Of a stretch of 64,000 nucleotides of DNA, positions 7,402 through 15,719 are shown piece by piece. Origin of the DNA: Treponema sp. (GTDB lineage Bacteria > Spirochaetota > Spirochaetia > Treponematales > Treponemataceae); the NCBI GenBank assembly GCA_017940005.1, contig JAGAZO010000008.1:124001-188000 (forward strand), given 5' to 3'. The notes beneath the pieces were generated by a model, which made no database searches, was not told the DNA's origin, and saw only the letters and a program-made list of their open reading frames with translations. The translations under genes were made by a program, and so were the position numbers. Position 1 is the stretch's first letter; each line of letters opens with the position of its first letter.

Positions 7402-10265
7402 TGGAACGCTCCCCAGTTTTTGCCGCTTTCAATCGAGACACGCAAAGGCACAGAAAGCGTTACAGCATTTTCCATCTTTTCGCGTACGAGCGCAATCGTT
7501 TCGTCAACCTTGTCTGAAGGGCATTCGAGGATAAGCTCGTCGTGCACTTGCAGCAAAAGGTGCGCGCCATTTTGCGTGCTGCGCAATGCCGCATCTACAT
7601 CGAGCATCGCTTTTTTTACGATGTCCGCCGCGCTTCCCTGCACGGGCGTGTTTACGGCGACGCGTTCAGCTCCTGCTTTTTCCATCTTGTTGCGCGAGTT
7701 GATGTTCATGATTTTCCGCCTGCGCCCAAAAATCGTTTCAACATATCCTGTCTTTTCTGCAAACGCAACTGTCTCTTCGATAAATTTTTTGATTGACGCG
7801 TACTGCGTAAAATAATTTGTGATGAACTCCTGCGCTTGCGTGCGGGGAATTCCCAAATCGCGTGCAAGTCGGAACGCACTCATGCCGTAGATGATTCCAA
7901 AGTTTATTGTCTTTGCAATGCGCCGCTCGTCTGCACTCACATTTTCGGGCGGCGTTGCAAACAAGAGCGACGCAGTTGCGCGGTGAATGTCTCTGCCGTC
8001 ATTGAACGCGCGGCGCATGTTTTCGTCTTTTGAAAGATGCGCAAGCACGACAAGCTCTATCTGCGAGTAGTCTGCGGAGATGAGGTGCGTGTGCGGCAAC
8101 GCCGTGAACGCGCTTCTGATTCTTCTGCCATCTTCATTTCGCACAGGTATGTTCTGCAAGTTCGGGTCGCGCGAAGAGAGTCTGCCTGTTGCAGTTCCCG
8201 TCTGCATGTAGTTTGTGTGCACGCGCCCTTTTTTGTCGCACAGTTTTGGAAGCGCTTCAACATACGTTGATTGCAGTTTTGCCTTTTCCCGATACGCGAG
8301 AATTTTTTGCGGCACCGGATGATAGGCTGAAAGCTCTTCAAGCACGCTCGTGTCTGTCGAGTAGCCTGTCTTTGTCTTTTTTCCATGCGGCAGCTTGAGT
8401 TCTTCAAATAAAACTTCTTGCAGCTGTTTTGGCGAGGCAATGTTGAACGCATGTCCGACTATCTCGTAGATTTTTTTTTGCGCGTCTGCTATTTCGCCGG
8501 TGAGCTCCGCGTTGTACTTGTCGAGCGCGCTTTTATTTATGTGAATGCCGCGCAGCTCCATTTCCGCAAGAATGGGAAGCAGCTTCATTTCCACGTTGCA
8601 GAATAAATCAAGCAAGTTGTTTTTTTTAAGCTCTGCTTTCAACACATGCCAAAGCTGGAGCGTAAAGTCCGAATCCTCCGCGCCGTAATCAACTGCTTTT
8701 TCGAGCGGCACATCTGCAAATGTTGCGCCTTTGGGAACAATGTCGTCGTATTCAATTCCTGTAAGCGCGAGCTTTGTCTCTGCAAGATGCTCGAGCGCAT
8801 ATGGCGTGCGTCCTATTTTGTCCGCGTCGAGCAGCCACGCGGCAACCATCGTGTCTGCGATGCTACATGACGGGGCAGTGTATTCGTTGCCTGCCATCAT
8901 GCCGTTTGTGCGAAGCACTTCGTAATCAAACTTGCCGTTGTGCATGACAATAGTAACATCGCCGCTTGCAAAGAGCCGCGTTATCTGCGAAAGAGCGTCT
9001 TCTAGTGATATGAGCGGTCCGCCAAAAAGCGAGTCAGTGAGTATAAGCGGCACGTATACTGCTTTTCCAGCTTCCGTGCACAGCGAAAAACCGACAAGGC
9101 GCGCGCTCATCGTGTCAAGGCTGTCTGTCTCGCAGTCGAACGCCACGCATTTTTCTTTTGAAGAAAGCACGCTGTCTACAATTGCCACAAGTTCCTGTAT
9201 CTCTGTGACGGCGCGGTAATCGCCTTTGTTTTTTGCAAGCGGCTTAAGCAGGTGCGTTGCTTCTTGTTGCAGCGCATTGTTTTCTGAAGTACTGTGTGAT
9301 GTATTTGCGTCCGCTGTGTGCGCGCTGCTTTGTGAGTTGCCATGTGCGCCTGCCGTGCTATCTTGCGCAGTGCCATTGCATACTGCAAGCTCCGCGTACG
9401 ATTTTGCGACAGCAGGCGCTTCATACGATTTGAGCTTTTCCGCGCACGAAGCAAAATCAAACTGGGCGGCAGGAATTGCGCGTGCAATATCTTCCACGCA
9501 GGGAACGGTAGTGCATAATTCAATCAATTTTTTTGAAAAATATGCGCTCTCTTTTCCGCCTCGAAGTTTTTCACCCGCAGCTCCTTTTATCTCGTCTGCA
9601 TGGGCATACACGCCGTCCAAATTGCCGTATGCGTCAAGATATTTGCATGCAGTTTTTGGCCCCACGCCCGGAACGCCCGGAACATTGTCAGACGTGTCGC
9701 CGACAAGTGAAAGTAAGTCGAGCATTTTTTCAGGCGGTACGCCCCATTCTGCCTGCACGCCCTGCGCGTCAACAATTTTCCAGATGGAGCCAGTGTCGGG
9801 CTTTAGAATCTGCGTTGCGTCATTTACCAGCTGCATCAAATCTTTGTCGCCTGAAAGAATACGGCATGTGCGCCCGCTTTGCGCAGCTTTTGTTGCAACA
9901 GTTGCAATGATGTCGTCTGCCTCGTAGCCGTCGCACTGCAAAATAGGAACGCCGAGTGTTTTTAAAACATCTTCGATGAGCGGAACTTGCGCATGCAAGT
10001 CGTCAGGCGTTTTTGCGCGCGTCGCCTTGTATGCTTTGTACATTTTGTGGCGGAATGTAGGAGTTGTTGAGTCGAACGCCGCCGCAATGTAGCGTGGCTT
10101 GTAATGCGTGATGACTGCGTGCAGATTGCGGAAAAATCCGAACAGTGCAGAAATGTTTTCACCGCGGCTGTTTGTGAGCGGTCGTGAAATGAACGCAAAA
10201 TAACAGCGGTAAATCAAACCGTAAGAATCAAGAATATAGATTGTATTGTCGTCAAATGTAGGCAT
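7398..10265 (-). CDS. polA: DNA polymerase I
   Basis: A 955-residue repair and lagging-strand polymerase. Domains in order: 5' nuclease (residues 1-290, with CDGYEADDIIATVA and the LVGDTSDNVPGVPGVG helix-hairpin-helix); an Ala/Ser/Thr-rich linker near 300-335; a 3'-5' exonuclease domain whose FDCETDSL keeps the Asp-x-Glu metal site, so proofreading is probably active; and the palm/fingers with DYSQIE, the O-helix RRIAKTINFGIIYG and QVHDELI. The ATG at 10265 is five bases from a TAGAAT -10 element, suggesting a leaderless mRNA. The promoter lies in a duplicated 56-bp segment created by the neighbouring toxin-antitoxin insertion. Confidence 0.97.
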   Translation of the reverse strand: MPTFDDNTIYILDSYGLIYRCYFAFISRPLTNSRGENISALFGFFRNLHAVITHYKPRYIAAAFDSTTPTFRHKMYKAYKATRAKTPDDLHAQVPLIEDVLKTLGVPILQCDGYEADDIIATVATKAAQSGRTCRILSGDKDLMQLVNDATQILKPDTGSIWKIVDAQGVQAEWGVPPEKMLDLLSLVGDTSDNVPGVPGVGPKTACKYLDAYGNLDGVYAHADEIKGAAGEKLRGGKESAYFSKKLIELCTTVPCVEDIARAIPAAQFDFASCAEKLKSYEAPAVAKSYAELAVCNGTAQDSTAGAHGNSQSSAHTADANTSHSTSENNALQQEATHLLKPLAKNKGDYRAVTEIQELVAIVDSVLSSKEKCVAFDCETDSLDTMSARLVGFSLCTEAGKAVYVPLILTDSLFGGPLISLEDALSQITRLFASGDVTIVMHNGKFDYEVLRTNGMMAGNEYTAPSCSIADTMVAAWLLDADKIGRTPYALEHLAETKLALTGIEYDDIVPKGATFADVPLEKAVDYGAEDSDFTLQLWHVLKAELKKNNLLDLFCNVEMKLLPILAEMELRGIHINKSALDKYNAELTGEIADAQKKIYEIVGHAFNIASPKQLQEVLFEELKLPHGKKTKTGYSTDTSVLEELSAYHPVPQKILAYREKAKLQSTYVEALPKLCDKKGRVHTNYMQTGTATGRLSSRDPNLQNIPVRNEDGRRIRSAFTALPHTHLISADYSQIELVVLAHLSKDENMRRAFNDGRDIHRATASLLFATPPENVSADERRIAKTINFGIIYGMSAFRLARDLGIPRTQAQEFITNYFTQYASIKKFIEETVAFAEKTGYVETIFGRRRKIMNINSRNKMEKAGAERVAVNTPVQGSAADIVKKAMLDVDAALRSTQNGAHLLLQVHDELILECPSDKVDETIALVREKMENAVTLSVPLRVSIESGKNWGAFH

Positions 10266-10301
10266 GAGCTATTCTACCACGCAAACACGCTGTCTGCAAT
10301 C
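10246..10301. repeat. 56-bp direct repeat, copy 1 (polA 5' end and promoter)
   Basis: Matches 10982-11037 with a single difference (C at 10274 against T at 11010). It contains the first polA codons, the polA promoter and, read on the minus strand, the last codons and stop of the thpR reading frame (IADSVFAW). The two copies flank the PIN toxin module. Confidence 0.9.
10271..10299 (-). promoter_or_regulatory. polA promoter
   Basis: TTGCAG (10294-10299), 17-bp spacer, TAGAAT (10271-10276), then only AGCTC before the polA ATG. No Shine-Dalgarno. The second copy of the repeat has TAAAAT at the same place. Confidence 0.6.
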
Positions 10302-10348
10302 GGGGCAAGCAGCTCGGCGAGTTTTGCTGTCGGAGAGCGGTGCTCATA

Positions 10349-10726
10349 TCACCATACCGTTTTAACAGGGTATAGCGGAATCTTGCTGTCTTTTGTTAAA
10401 ATCGGAATGTTTTCTGAAATCGACTGACAGATGATGAGGCGGTCGAACGGGTCATTGTGAATTTTCGGCAACTCTTTAAACTTGTTAAGGTGCGAAGGGA
10501 GAATCTGCTTTGCGTGAATGTCCCGTTCAATGCAAATGCTGTACAGTTCTTCTGGTGAGAACGGCAAATCTAGTTTGCCATTGCTCTGCTTTATTGCAAT
10601 TTCCCAAAGCGACGCCATGCTGACATATAAACTGTCATCTTCCTGCAATATTTTTGTCGCAGTTGCAGAAAGCTTTTCTGGCTCGGAAAGCAGCCATAAC
10701 AGAATATGCGTATCAATCAAATACAT
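10349..10726 (-). CDS. PIN-domain toxin (VapC-like ribonuclease)
   Basis: A 125-residue PIN domain of the group found in type II toxin-antitoxin pairs. Acidic metal-binding residues are in place: Asp5 in YLIDTHILLW, Glu42 in SLWEIAIK, and the NDPFDRLII segment near residue 91 with two Asp. The domain is complete and seems intact. Its ATG overlaps the antitoxin stop by one base (TAATG), so the two are translationally coupled. The expected action is cleavage of RNA, often tRNA, when the antitoxin is degraded. It lies inside an insertion bounded by 56-bp direct repeats between polA and thpR. Confidence 0.88.
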   Translation of the reverse strand: MYLIDTHILLWLLSEPEKLSATATKILQEDDSLYVSMASLWEIAIKQSNGKLDLPFSPEELYSICIERDIHAKQILPSHLNKFKELPKIHNDPFDRLIICQSISENIPILTKDSKIPLYPVKTVW

Positions 10727-10938
10727 TATATGTAATCCTCAAAACCTTCTGGAATTTTGTCAAAATCGTCTGCAATTTTTATCTGCCCTTCGTAGCCGCC
10801 GAGTTTGCGGAGCGGTTTTACTGCATGCTGTTTTTGCACAAGGATTTTGTATTTGAGTAGGTCAAGAAAATTTGACACTTCAGGAAAATATTCTTCTGGA
10901 ATAGTACGGATTTGTTTTTCCAGGACTTCATACGGCAT
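10726..10938 (-). CDS. Antitoxin of the PIN toxin pair (DUF2281-like)
   Basis: A 70-residue acidic protein. I place the start at 10938 (MPYEVLEKQ) and not at the upstream in-frame codon, because GGAGGTGA lies seven bases before it. The N-terminal part (residues 1-30) is helical, with the IRTIPEEYFPEVSNFLDLLKY pattern common to small VapB-type antitoxins, and the tail GGYEGQIKIADDFDKIPEGF is the usual toxin-wrapping acidic peptide. It would bind and silence the PIN toxin and probably repress its own promoter. Assigned by size, composition and position before the toxin. Confidence 0.8.
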   Translation of the reverse strand: MPYEVLEKQIRTIPEEYFPEVSNFLDLLKYKILVQKQHAVKPLRKLGGYEGQIKIADDFDKIPEGFEDYI

Positions 10939-10960
10939 GCTATCACCTCCTGTTTCTGTC

Positions 10961-10991
10961 ATTATAGCATAGCTTTTTCATTTGTCGTCAA
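10961..10991 (-). promoter_or_regulatory. Promoter of the toxin-antitoxin pair
   Basis: A consensus TATAAT (10961-10966) lies 22 bp before the antitoxin start. TTGACG (10986-10991), 19 bp further upstream, falls inside repeat copy 2 and is made of the displaced polA codons, so the host duplication may supply the -35 element. Confidence 0.45.
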
Positions 10992-11037
10992 ATGTAGGCA
11001 TGAGCTATTTTACCACGCAAACACGCTGTCTGCAATC
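10982..11037. repeat. 56-bp direct repeat, copy 2 (thpR 3' end plus orphan polA start)
   Basis: After the thpR stop the minus strand reads ATG plus six further polA codons and then TGA: a stranded polA start. Together with copy 1 this shows that thpR and polA were once adjacent and that 736 bp were inserted with duplication of the junction. Confidence 0.9.
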
Positions 11038-11618
11038 CATGTGCCACGTCGGGCAAAAATAGTGAGTTGTCGCACATCGAACGATTCATGCACGCCAAGT
11101 GCATCGAGATAGGTGAGCGCATCGGGAATTGCAGCAGGCGGTATGTCGCGGTTTGCAATTGTAATGTGCGGTGTAAAGATACGCGCGTCGCGCCGTGCAG
11201 TTCCAGGACACGTAGACAGAAGCGCGTTGTATACGGTAGTGCGCAGTGCAGTCCATTCGTCTTTCGCTCGCGGTAGGTCGTTGCCATTATCGCTCTGTAG
11301 CTGTGGCGAGGCAGTTTCCACATGCGCAAAAATCGTACGCGTTGAAAACGCGCCAAATCCGTTTATGACGCACATAAGCTGCTTTCCTCGCGAAGTCCAT
11401 GTTTGCACAGCGTTGTTCATTGCGCTATGCATGTCGCTTTCGGCAAATTGTTTATCCAGATGAAACGGCGGCACGAGCGTGATGTGTAGTGGCGTTGTCT
11501 GTCCGCTCTTGCAGCCGTACTGCTCACGCATCCACGCGCGGCATTGTTCAAGCATGACGGCAATGTTATCAGGAATTGGAATGCCTATAAAATGCGTTTG
11601 TTGAATACTGTACGCCAT
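11010..11618 (-). CDS. thpR: 2'-5' RNA ligase family protein (ThpR)
   Basis: A 2H phosphoesterase of 202 residues. Both histidine motifs are visible: HITL (in TTPLHITLVPPF) and HITI (in FTPHITIANR). The family hydrolyses RNA 2',3'-cyclic phosphates and can join tRNA halves in vitro. I start it at 11618 (MAYSIQQTHF), which matches family length; a -10 element TATACT ends six bases before this ATG, while the longer frame to 11744 lacks a ribosome site and homology. The gene once abutted polA; the toxin module now separates them but thpR is intact. Confidence 0.85.
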   Translation of the reverse strand: MAYSIQQTHFIGIPIPDNIAVMLEQCRAWMREQYGCKSGQTTPLHITLVPPFHLDKQFAESDMHSAMNNAVQTWTSRGKQLMCVINGFGAFSTRTIFAHVETASPQLQSDNGNDLPRAKDEWTALRTTVYNALLSTCPGTARRDARIFTPHITIANRDIPPAAIPDALTYLDALGVHESFDVRQLTIFARRGTWIADSVFAW

Positions 11619-11624
11619 GATATA

Positions 11625-11630
11625 AGTATA
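11625..11630 (-). promoter_or_regulatory. thpR -10 element, leaderless arrangement
   Basis: TATACT on the minus strand, six bases from the chosen ATG. No good -35 hexamer and no Shine-Dalgarno are seen. Confidence 0.4.
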
Positions 11631-11743
11631 ACACAAAAGACCGTAACGTGCCCATATTTTGCAAAATACTTCGTTTGCACTGTCGCGTATTTGAAAGCAA
11701 GGGATTTGCTTTATCCAGAAGAATTTTTTCATTATATGAAGCA

Positions 11744-11772
11744 TTGTAGAAATGTTTTATTTGTTGTATATT
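11744..11772 (+). promoter_or_regulatory. Promoter of the TRAP transporter operon
   Basis: TTGTAG (11744-11749), 17-bp spacer, TATATT (11767-11772), then six bases and the ATG at 11779; no Shine-Dalgarno, hence a predicted leaderless transcript. Confidence 0.6.
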
Positions 11773-11778
11773 ATAATT

Positions 11779-12753
11779 ATGAAACGAATGCAAAAAATTG
11801 CGCTTGCCGCTGTCATAGCAATTTCACCGCTTTTTTTCTCATGTCGCTCATTGCTCGTAAATGTTGTGTCAACATCGCTTTCTGGTGCAAATAAAAATGG
11901 TGTGCCGTCAAAGCAAAAGAAGTCAGACTCAAATCCAATGATTGCAATTACCGGGGAAACTGATGTAACGCTTGTCGGTGATTTTTTTCCGACCGTTTTA
12001 AAGATGTATGAGTTGTTGCAAACTGCAAATCCTCGTCATCTCGGATTAATGACAATGACAGGTTCACTCAATGTAATGTATGCAAATGCATTTGTTGCAG
12101 CTCCTGCGGAGTCTATGCCGAACGAAGAATATGATAAACAGCACGATGAATTTGAGCGGGCAAAGCTGCATTATATGCGCGGCCGCGACTTGTGCCTCAA
12201 TGCGCTTGACGGTCGGCATAAAGGCTTCCTCGATGGAATTACATCTAGTGATGAAGCGGCTGTTGCCCGTGCTGTCGCAATGATTGACAAAAACGATGTT
12301 GACGATGCATATTGGGCAGGAGCAGGCTGGCTCGGTGCGTTTTCACTCGATCCGCTCAATCCCGATTTACTCGGCAACATCAGCGTTCCCGCCATGCTCC
12401 TCGAACGTGCGGCGGCGCTTGACGCTGACTACAGTGACGGAGCAATCTGGGATGTGCTTTGCAATTTTTATGTAAGCGCGCCGCCAGATTTTGGAGGTGA
12501 CTACGAGCGTGGATTATATTGCTACGAACAGGCGCTTCGCGCTTCGGACGGGGCAACTCCGGGCCCATATGTAACGTATGCTGAAGCTGTTTGTATTCCT
12601 CTCGGTGATGAAGCTGGCTTTGATGAGGCAATTGCAAAAGCGCTTGCGATTAATCCTGATGATAATCCATCTTCACGACTTATGACAACTATCTCGCAGC
12701 GCAAGGCAAAACAGTTGCTCAAAAATAAAGGAGATTATTTCCTTGAGTGGTGA
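11779..12753 (+). CDS. tatT: TPR lipoprotein partner of the TRAP transporter (TatT-like)
   Basis: A periplasmic lipoprotein of 324 residues: short basic n-region, hydrophobic stretch and lipobox FFSC with the acylated Cys near residue 22. The body is helical with TPR-like repeats, including DEFERAKLHYMRGRDLCLNAL and the Pro/Gly-rich turn APPDFGGDYERGLYCYEQAL. This arrangement, gene order and length match the T. pallidum TatT protein (TP0956), which forms a trimer that docks on the substrate-binding partner TatP encoded next. Start at 11779 fits the leaderless promoter. The next gene follows after 46 bp. Confidence 0.88.
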   Translation: MKRMQKIALAAVIAISPLFFSCRSLLVNVVSTSLSGANKNGVPSKQKKSDSNPMIAITGETDVTLVGDFFPTVLKMYELLQTANPRHLGLMTMTGSLNVMYANAFVAAPAESMPNEEYDKQHDEFERAKLHYMRGRDLCLNALDGRHKGFLDGITSSDEAAVARAVAMIDKNDVDDAYWAGAGWLGAFSLDPLNPDLLGNISVPAMLLERAAALDADYSDGAIWDVLCNFYVSAPPDFGGDYERGLYCYEQALRASDGATPGPYVTYAEAVCIPLGDEAGFDEAIAKALAINPDDNPSSRLMTTISQRKAKQLLKNKGDYFLEW

Positions 12754-12799
12754 TACTTTCACCGTCATTTGATGTTTTGTGTAGTAAGGAGTGCTTTGT

Positions 12800-13828
12800 A
12801 TGAAATTGAAAATTTATATTTTCACGATAGTGTTTGCATGCGTGTCATCTGTGCTTTTTGCACAGCGCATAAATCTCAAGATTGCAACTGTTGCGCCGAA
12901 TCGTTCTGCATGGGATGTGCAAGAGCGTCTGCTTGCGCAGGATTGTGCAAAAGGTTCAAATGGCAGAATCCAAATGCAGTTTATGAATACAACTGCGATG
13001 GGGGGCGAAACAGGCGTTATCCAAAAGCTCAATTCTGTTCGTCCCGGTCAAAAGGCTCCGATAGACGGTGCAATTTTTACAAGCCTCGGCGTTGCGACAC
13101 TTGCACCTGATGCGCATGTGCTTACAATGGCTGTTCCGTTTATGTTCCGCAATCAAGAAGAAGTTGATCTGGTGCTCAAGACATTTGCGCCGCGTTTTGA
13201 AAAAGCTATTTCAGATAAAGGATACGTGTTGCTCGGTTGGTTCAATGTCGGTTGGGCGTATTTCTTTACAAAAAAACCTGTCCATACACCTGAGGATTTA
13301 AAAACGCAAAAGCTCTCTGTGTCGCTTATGGGGCTTCCGCAGCTCACAGATGCGTTTAAAGCAGCTGGTTTTCTCACGATAGATATTCCTTCAGATAAGC
13401 TCCTCCAAAGCATGAAAACGCCTGGTGGCGCCGAAGGCTTTTACTCAATTCCGATGTATGCATATGCAGGTCAGTTTTATAAATCACTTGAATATATTCT
13501 CGATGCTCCAATTTGCCCTGTCATGGCGGCGTTTGTCATTTCTGAGCGCACGTGGAAAGAGATTGCCGATGCGGACAAAAAAGTGATTCGCGATGCAGTG
13601 AGCAAAACGGAAGCGGAATTTATCAATGTGCAGCGTACATCAGACAAAGAATATCTTGAGCGATGTGTTGAAGGCGGGTGCAAGCTTGTAACGCTTACTA
13701 CCGCTGAACGAAAGATGATGGAGGAAACGCTCAACAAGGATGGCGCCGCCATGATAAAAACAGGATTGCTTGACGAAAAATTTTTTGCTGATATAAATGC
13801 GCTGCTCAAGAAGCATCGCGGCGAATAA
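12800..13828 (+). CDS. tatP: TRAP transporter substrate-binding protein (DctP family)
   Basis: Exported ligand-binding protein of 342 residues with signal peptide MKLKIYIFTIVFACVSSVLFA. The mature part starts RINLKIATVAPNRS, as in DctP proteins. The start at 12800 is chosen over an upstream GTG because AAGGAG lies nine bases before it. Family features include QLTDAFKAAGFLTIDIPSDKL and the conserved arginine-region SLEYILDA. In the T. pallidum homologue TP0957 the ligand pocket is hydrophobic, so organic acids are not the only possible cargo. It works with TatT and the fused permease that follows after 23 bp. Confidence 0.9.
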   Translation: MKLKIYIFTIVFACVSSVLFAQRINLKIATVAPNRSAWDVQERLLAQDCAKGSNGRIQMQFMNTTAMGGETGVIQKLNSVRPGQKAPIDGAIFTSLGVATLAPDAHVLTMAVPFMFRNQEEVDLVLKTFAPRFEKAISDKGYVLLGWFNVGWAYFFTKKPVHTPEDLKTQKLSVSLMGLPQLTDAFKAAGFLTIDIPSDKLLQSMKTPGGAEGFYSIPMYAYAGQFYKSLEYILDAPICPVMAAFVISERTWKEIADADKKVIRDAVSKTEAEFINVQRTSDKEYLERCVEGGCKLVTLTTAERKMMEETLNKDGAAMIKTGLLDEKFFADINALLKKHRGE

Positions 13829-13851
13829 GCAGTATCGAGAGGATGCACTGA

Positions 13852-15681
13852 ATGATGCGCAAAATTGAAAACGCAGCAGCTGTTATCTTAATTGCAGTGC
13901 TTGCGTTGTTGCCGTTTATCTTTAAGTTCTTGCAGGATGTATGCCATGTACAGGTGCCGAGTGCCGACATTGCCGTAGTCCATTTTGTGTTTTTGTTTGC
14001 GTGTCTTGCAGGCATCATTACATGGCGCGAGGACAGACATTTAAGCCTTGCGTCGCTCACATCGAAATTGTCCGGTAACGTGCAAAAGGCTGTCGAAGTG
14101 GTAAAAACTGTTGTCACTGTTTGCATTATTACCGCGCTATTTTTTAATGCTATCTGCCAGTTTGTCAATCCTGTACAATTCGATACGCAGTTTTGGCATT
14201 TGAGCACAAGGATATTTTTTGTATTTCTACCTGTTTGCTATTTGTCAATGATTGTCATGGTTGCAATGCGAAAGAAACGTGTAATCCCTTCACTGTTAGG
14301 CGTTGCACTTGGTTTATTGATTTCCATGGGACCGTTCACTGGCATCATATACTATCTGTTTGGCATTGAAAATGCGCCGCCGCTATATGCGTTCAATGAT
14401 GCGTGGATAGCATTTTCTCATGCAGCAGTGTGGCCGCTTATAGTTATTTTTATTATTTTTGCATTTTTCGGTGTCCCGCTTTTTCTCATGCTCGGAGGCA
14501 TTGCCTACATTCTGTTTTCAGGGAGCGGCGGCTACGTTGATGTGATTCCGCTTGAAACATATCGCATTCTCACAGACCGCAATATTGCGGCAATCCCGCT
14601 TTTTACGATAGCAGGTTACATCCTTGCGCAGTCAAGTGCTGGAAAGCGGTATGTGGCTGTGTTCAAATCGCTGTTTGGGCCGTTTCGCGGCGGCACGGTA
14701 ATTGCAACTGTCATAGTTACGACATTTTTCAGCACATTTACTGGTGTTTCAGGAGTTACGATTCTTGCGCTCGGCTCGTTGCTTTCAGTAGTGCTTACTG
14801 GCTCTGGCTATTCAAAAGATAATGCGGAGTCGCTCGTAACTGCATCAGGGGCAATCGGGTTGCTCTTTCCTCCGAGCGCTGCAATCATCATGTATGCAAC
14901 AGTTAACTATTTTTCACTCGACGTGTTTGATTTATTTAAAGGCGCTATTATTCCCGGCGTAATCATGGCGCTTTCCATGATGATAACGGGGATTGTGCTC
15001 GACAAGCAGACATCTCGCCCAAAATTTTCATGGCGCGAAGTTGGCACAGTTACGCTCCAATGCATTCCCGAACTGCTCATGCCTGTGTTTATCGCTGTGT
15101 TTTATTTCTGTGGCTTCCTCGATTTATTTGAGGCGGCCGCTTTTGCAGTCATCTATGCGTTTTGTCTTTCTACGCTCGTCCGCCGCGATTTTACATTTGT
15201 AAAGTCATGCGATGTAATTGCAGACAGCGTCCCTGTTTCTGGCGGTGTGCTTTTTATTTTGGGGGCGGCTTCAGGCATATCATATTTTATGCTTGATGCA
15301 AATGTTCCTGTAATTCTCTCTGATTTTATTACACAATATGTTACAAATCCCTATATTTTTCTCATCTTGATGAACCTCGTGCTGCTTATTGTCGGCTGTC
15401 TTATGGACATGTTCTCTGCAATTCTCATCGTATCGCCGCTTTTATTGCCACTTGCAGAATCATTTGGCATAACAGCTGTCCGTGCGGCAGTGATTTTTCT
15501 CATGAATCTTTCCATAGGATTTCTTACGCCGCCTGTAGGCATGGATTTATTTATTTCATCATACACGTTTGACAAACCTATGTCGCGCGTTATCAAAGGA
15601 ATTGTACCGTTTTTGCTTGTGCAGCTTGGCGTGCTTTTACTCATCACCTATGTGCCGTTTTTTACGCAAGTGTTGCTGTAG
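13852..15681 (+). CDS. TRAP transporter fused permease (DctQ-DctM)
   Basis: Inner-membrane protein of 609 residues fusing the small and large TRAP subunits. Residues 1-170 form the four-helix DctQ part, with FLFACLAGIITWREDRHLSL as the family signature. From about residue 190 the DctM part follows: FFGVPLFLMLGGIAYILFSG, the scoop-motif region GLLFPPSAAIIMYA and the matching GFLTPPVGMDLFISS near residue 560. Transport would be driven by Na+ or H+ gradients with the DctP protein delivering ligand. Third gene of the operon. Confidence 0.93.
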   Translation: MMRKIENAAAVILIAVLALLPFIFKFLQDVCHVQVPSADIAVVHFVFLFACLAGIITWREDRHLSLASLTSKLSGNVQKAVEVVKTVVTVCIITALFFNAICQFVNPVQFDTQFWHLSTRIFFVFLPVCYLSMIVMVAMRKKRVIPSLLGVALGLLISMGPFTGIIYYLFGIENAPPLYAFNDAWIAFSHAAVWPLIVIFIIFAFFGVPLFLMLGGIAYILFSGSGGYVDVIPLETYRILTDRNIAAIPLFTIAGYILAQSSAGKRYVAVFKSLFGPFRGGTVIATVIVTTFFSTFTGVSGVTILALGSLLSVVLTGSGYSKDNAESLVTASGAIGLLFPPSAAIIMYATVNYFSLDVFDLFKGAIIPGVIMALSMMITGIVLDKQTSRPKFSWREVGTVTLQCIPELLMPVFIAVFYFCGFLDLFEAAAFAVIYAFCLSTLVRRDFTFVKSCDVIADSVPVSGGVLFILGAASGISYFMLDANVPVILSDFITQYVTNPYIFLILMNLVLLIVGCLMDMFSAILIVSPLLLPLAESFGITAVRAAVIFLMNLSIGFLTPPVGMDLFISSYTFDKPMSRVIKGIVPFLLVQLGVLLLITYVPFFTQVLL

Positions 15682-15719
15682 CAGCTGCATGATTTTTTGC
15701 GTATTAGGATAGGTGTCAT

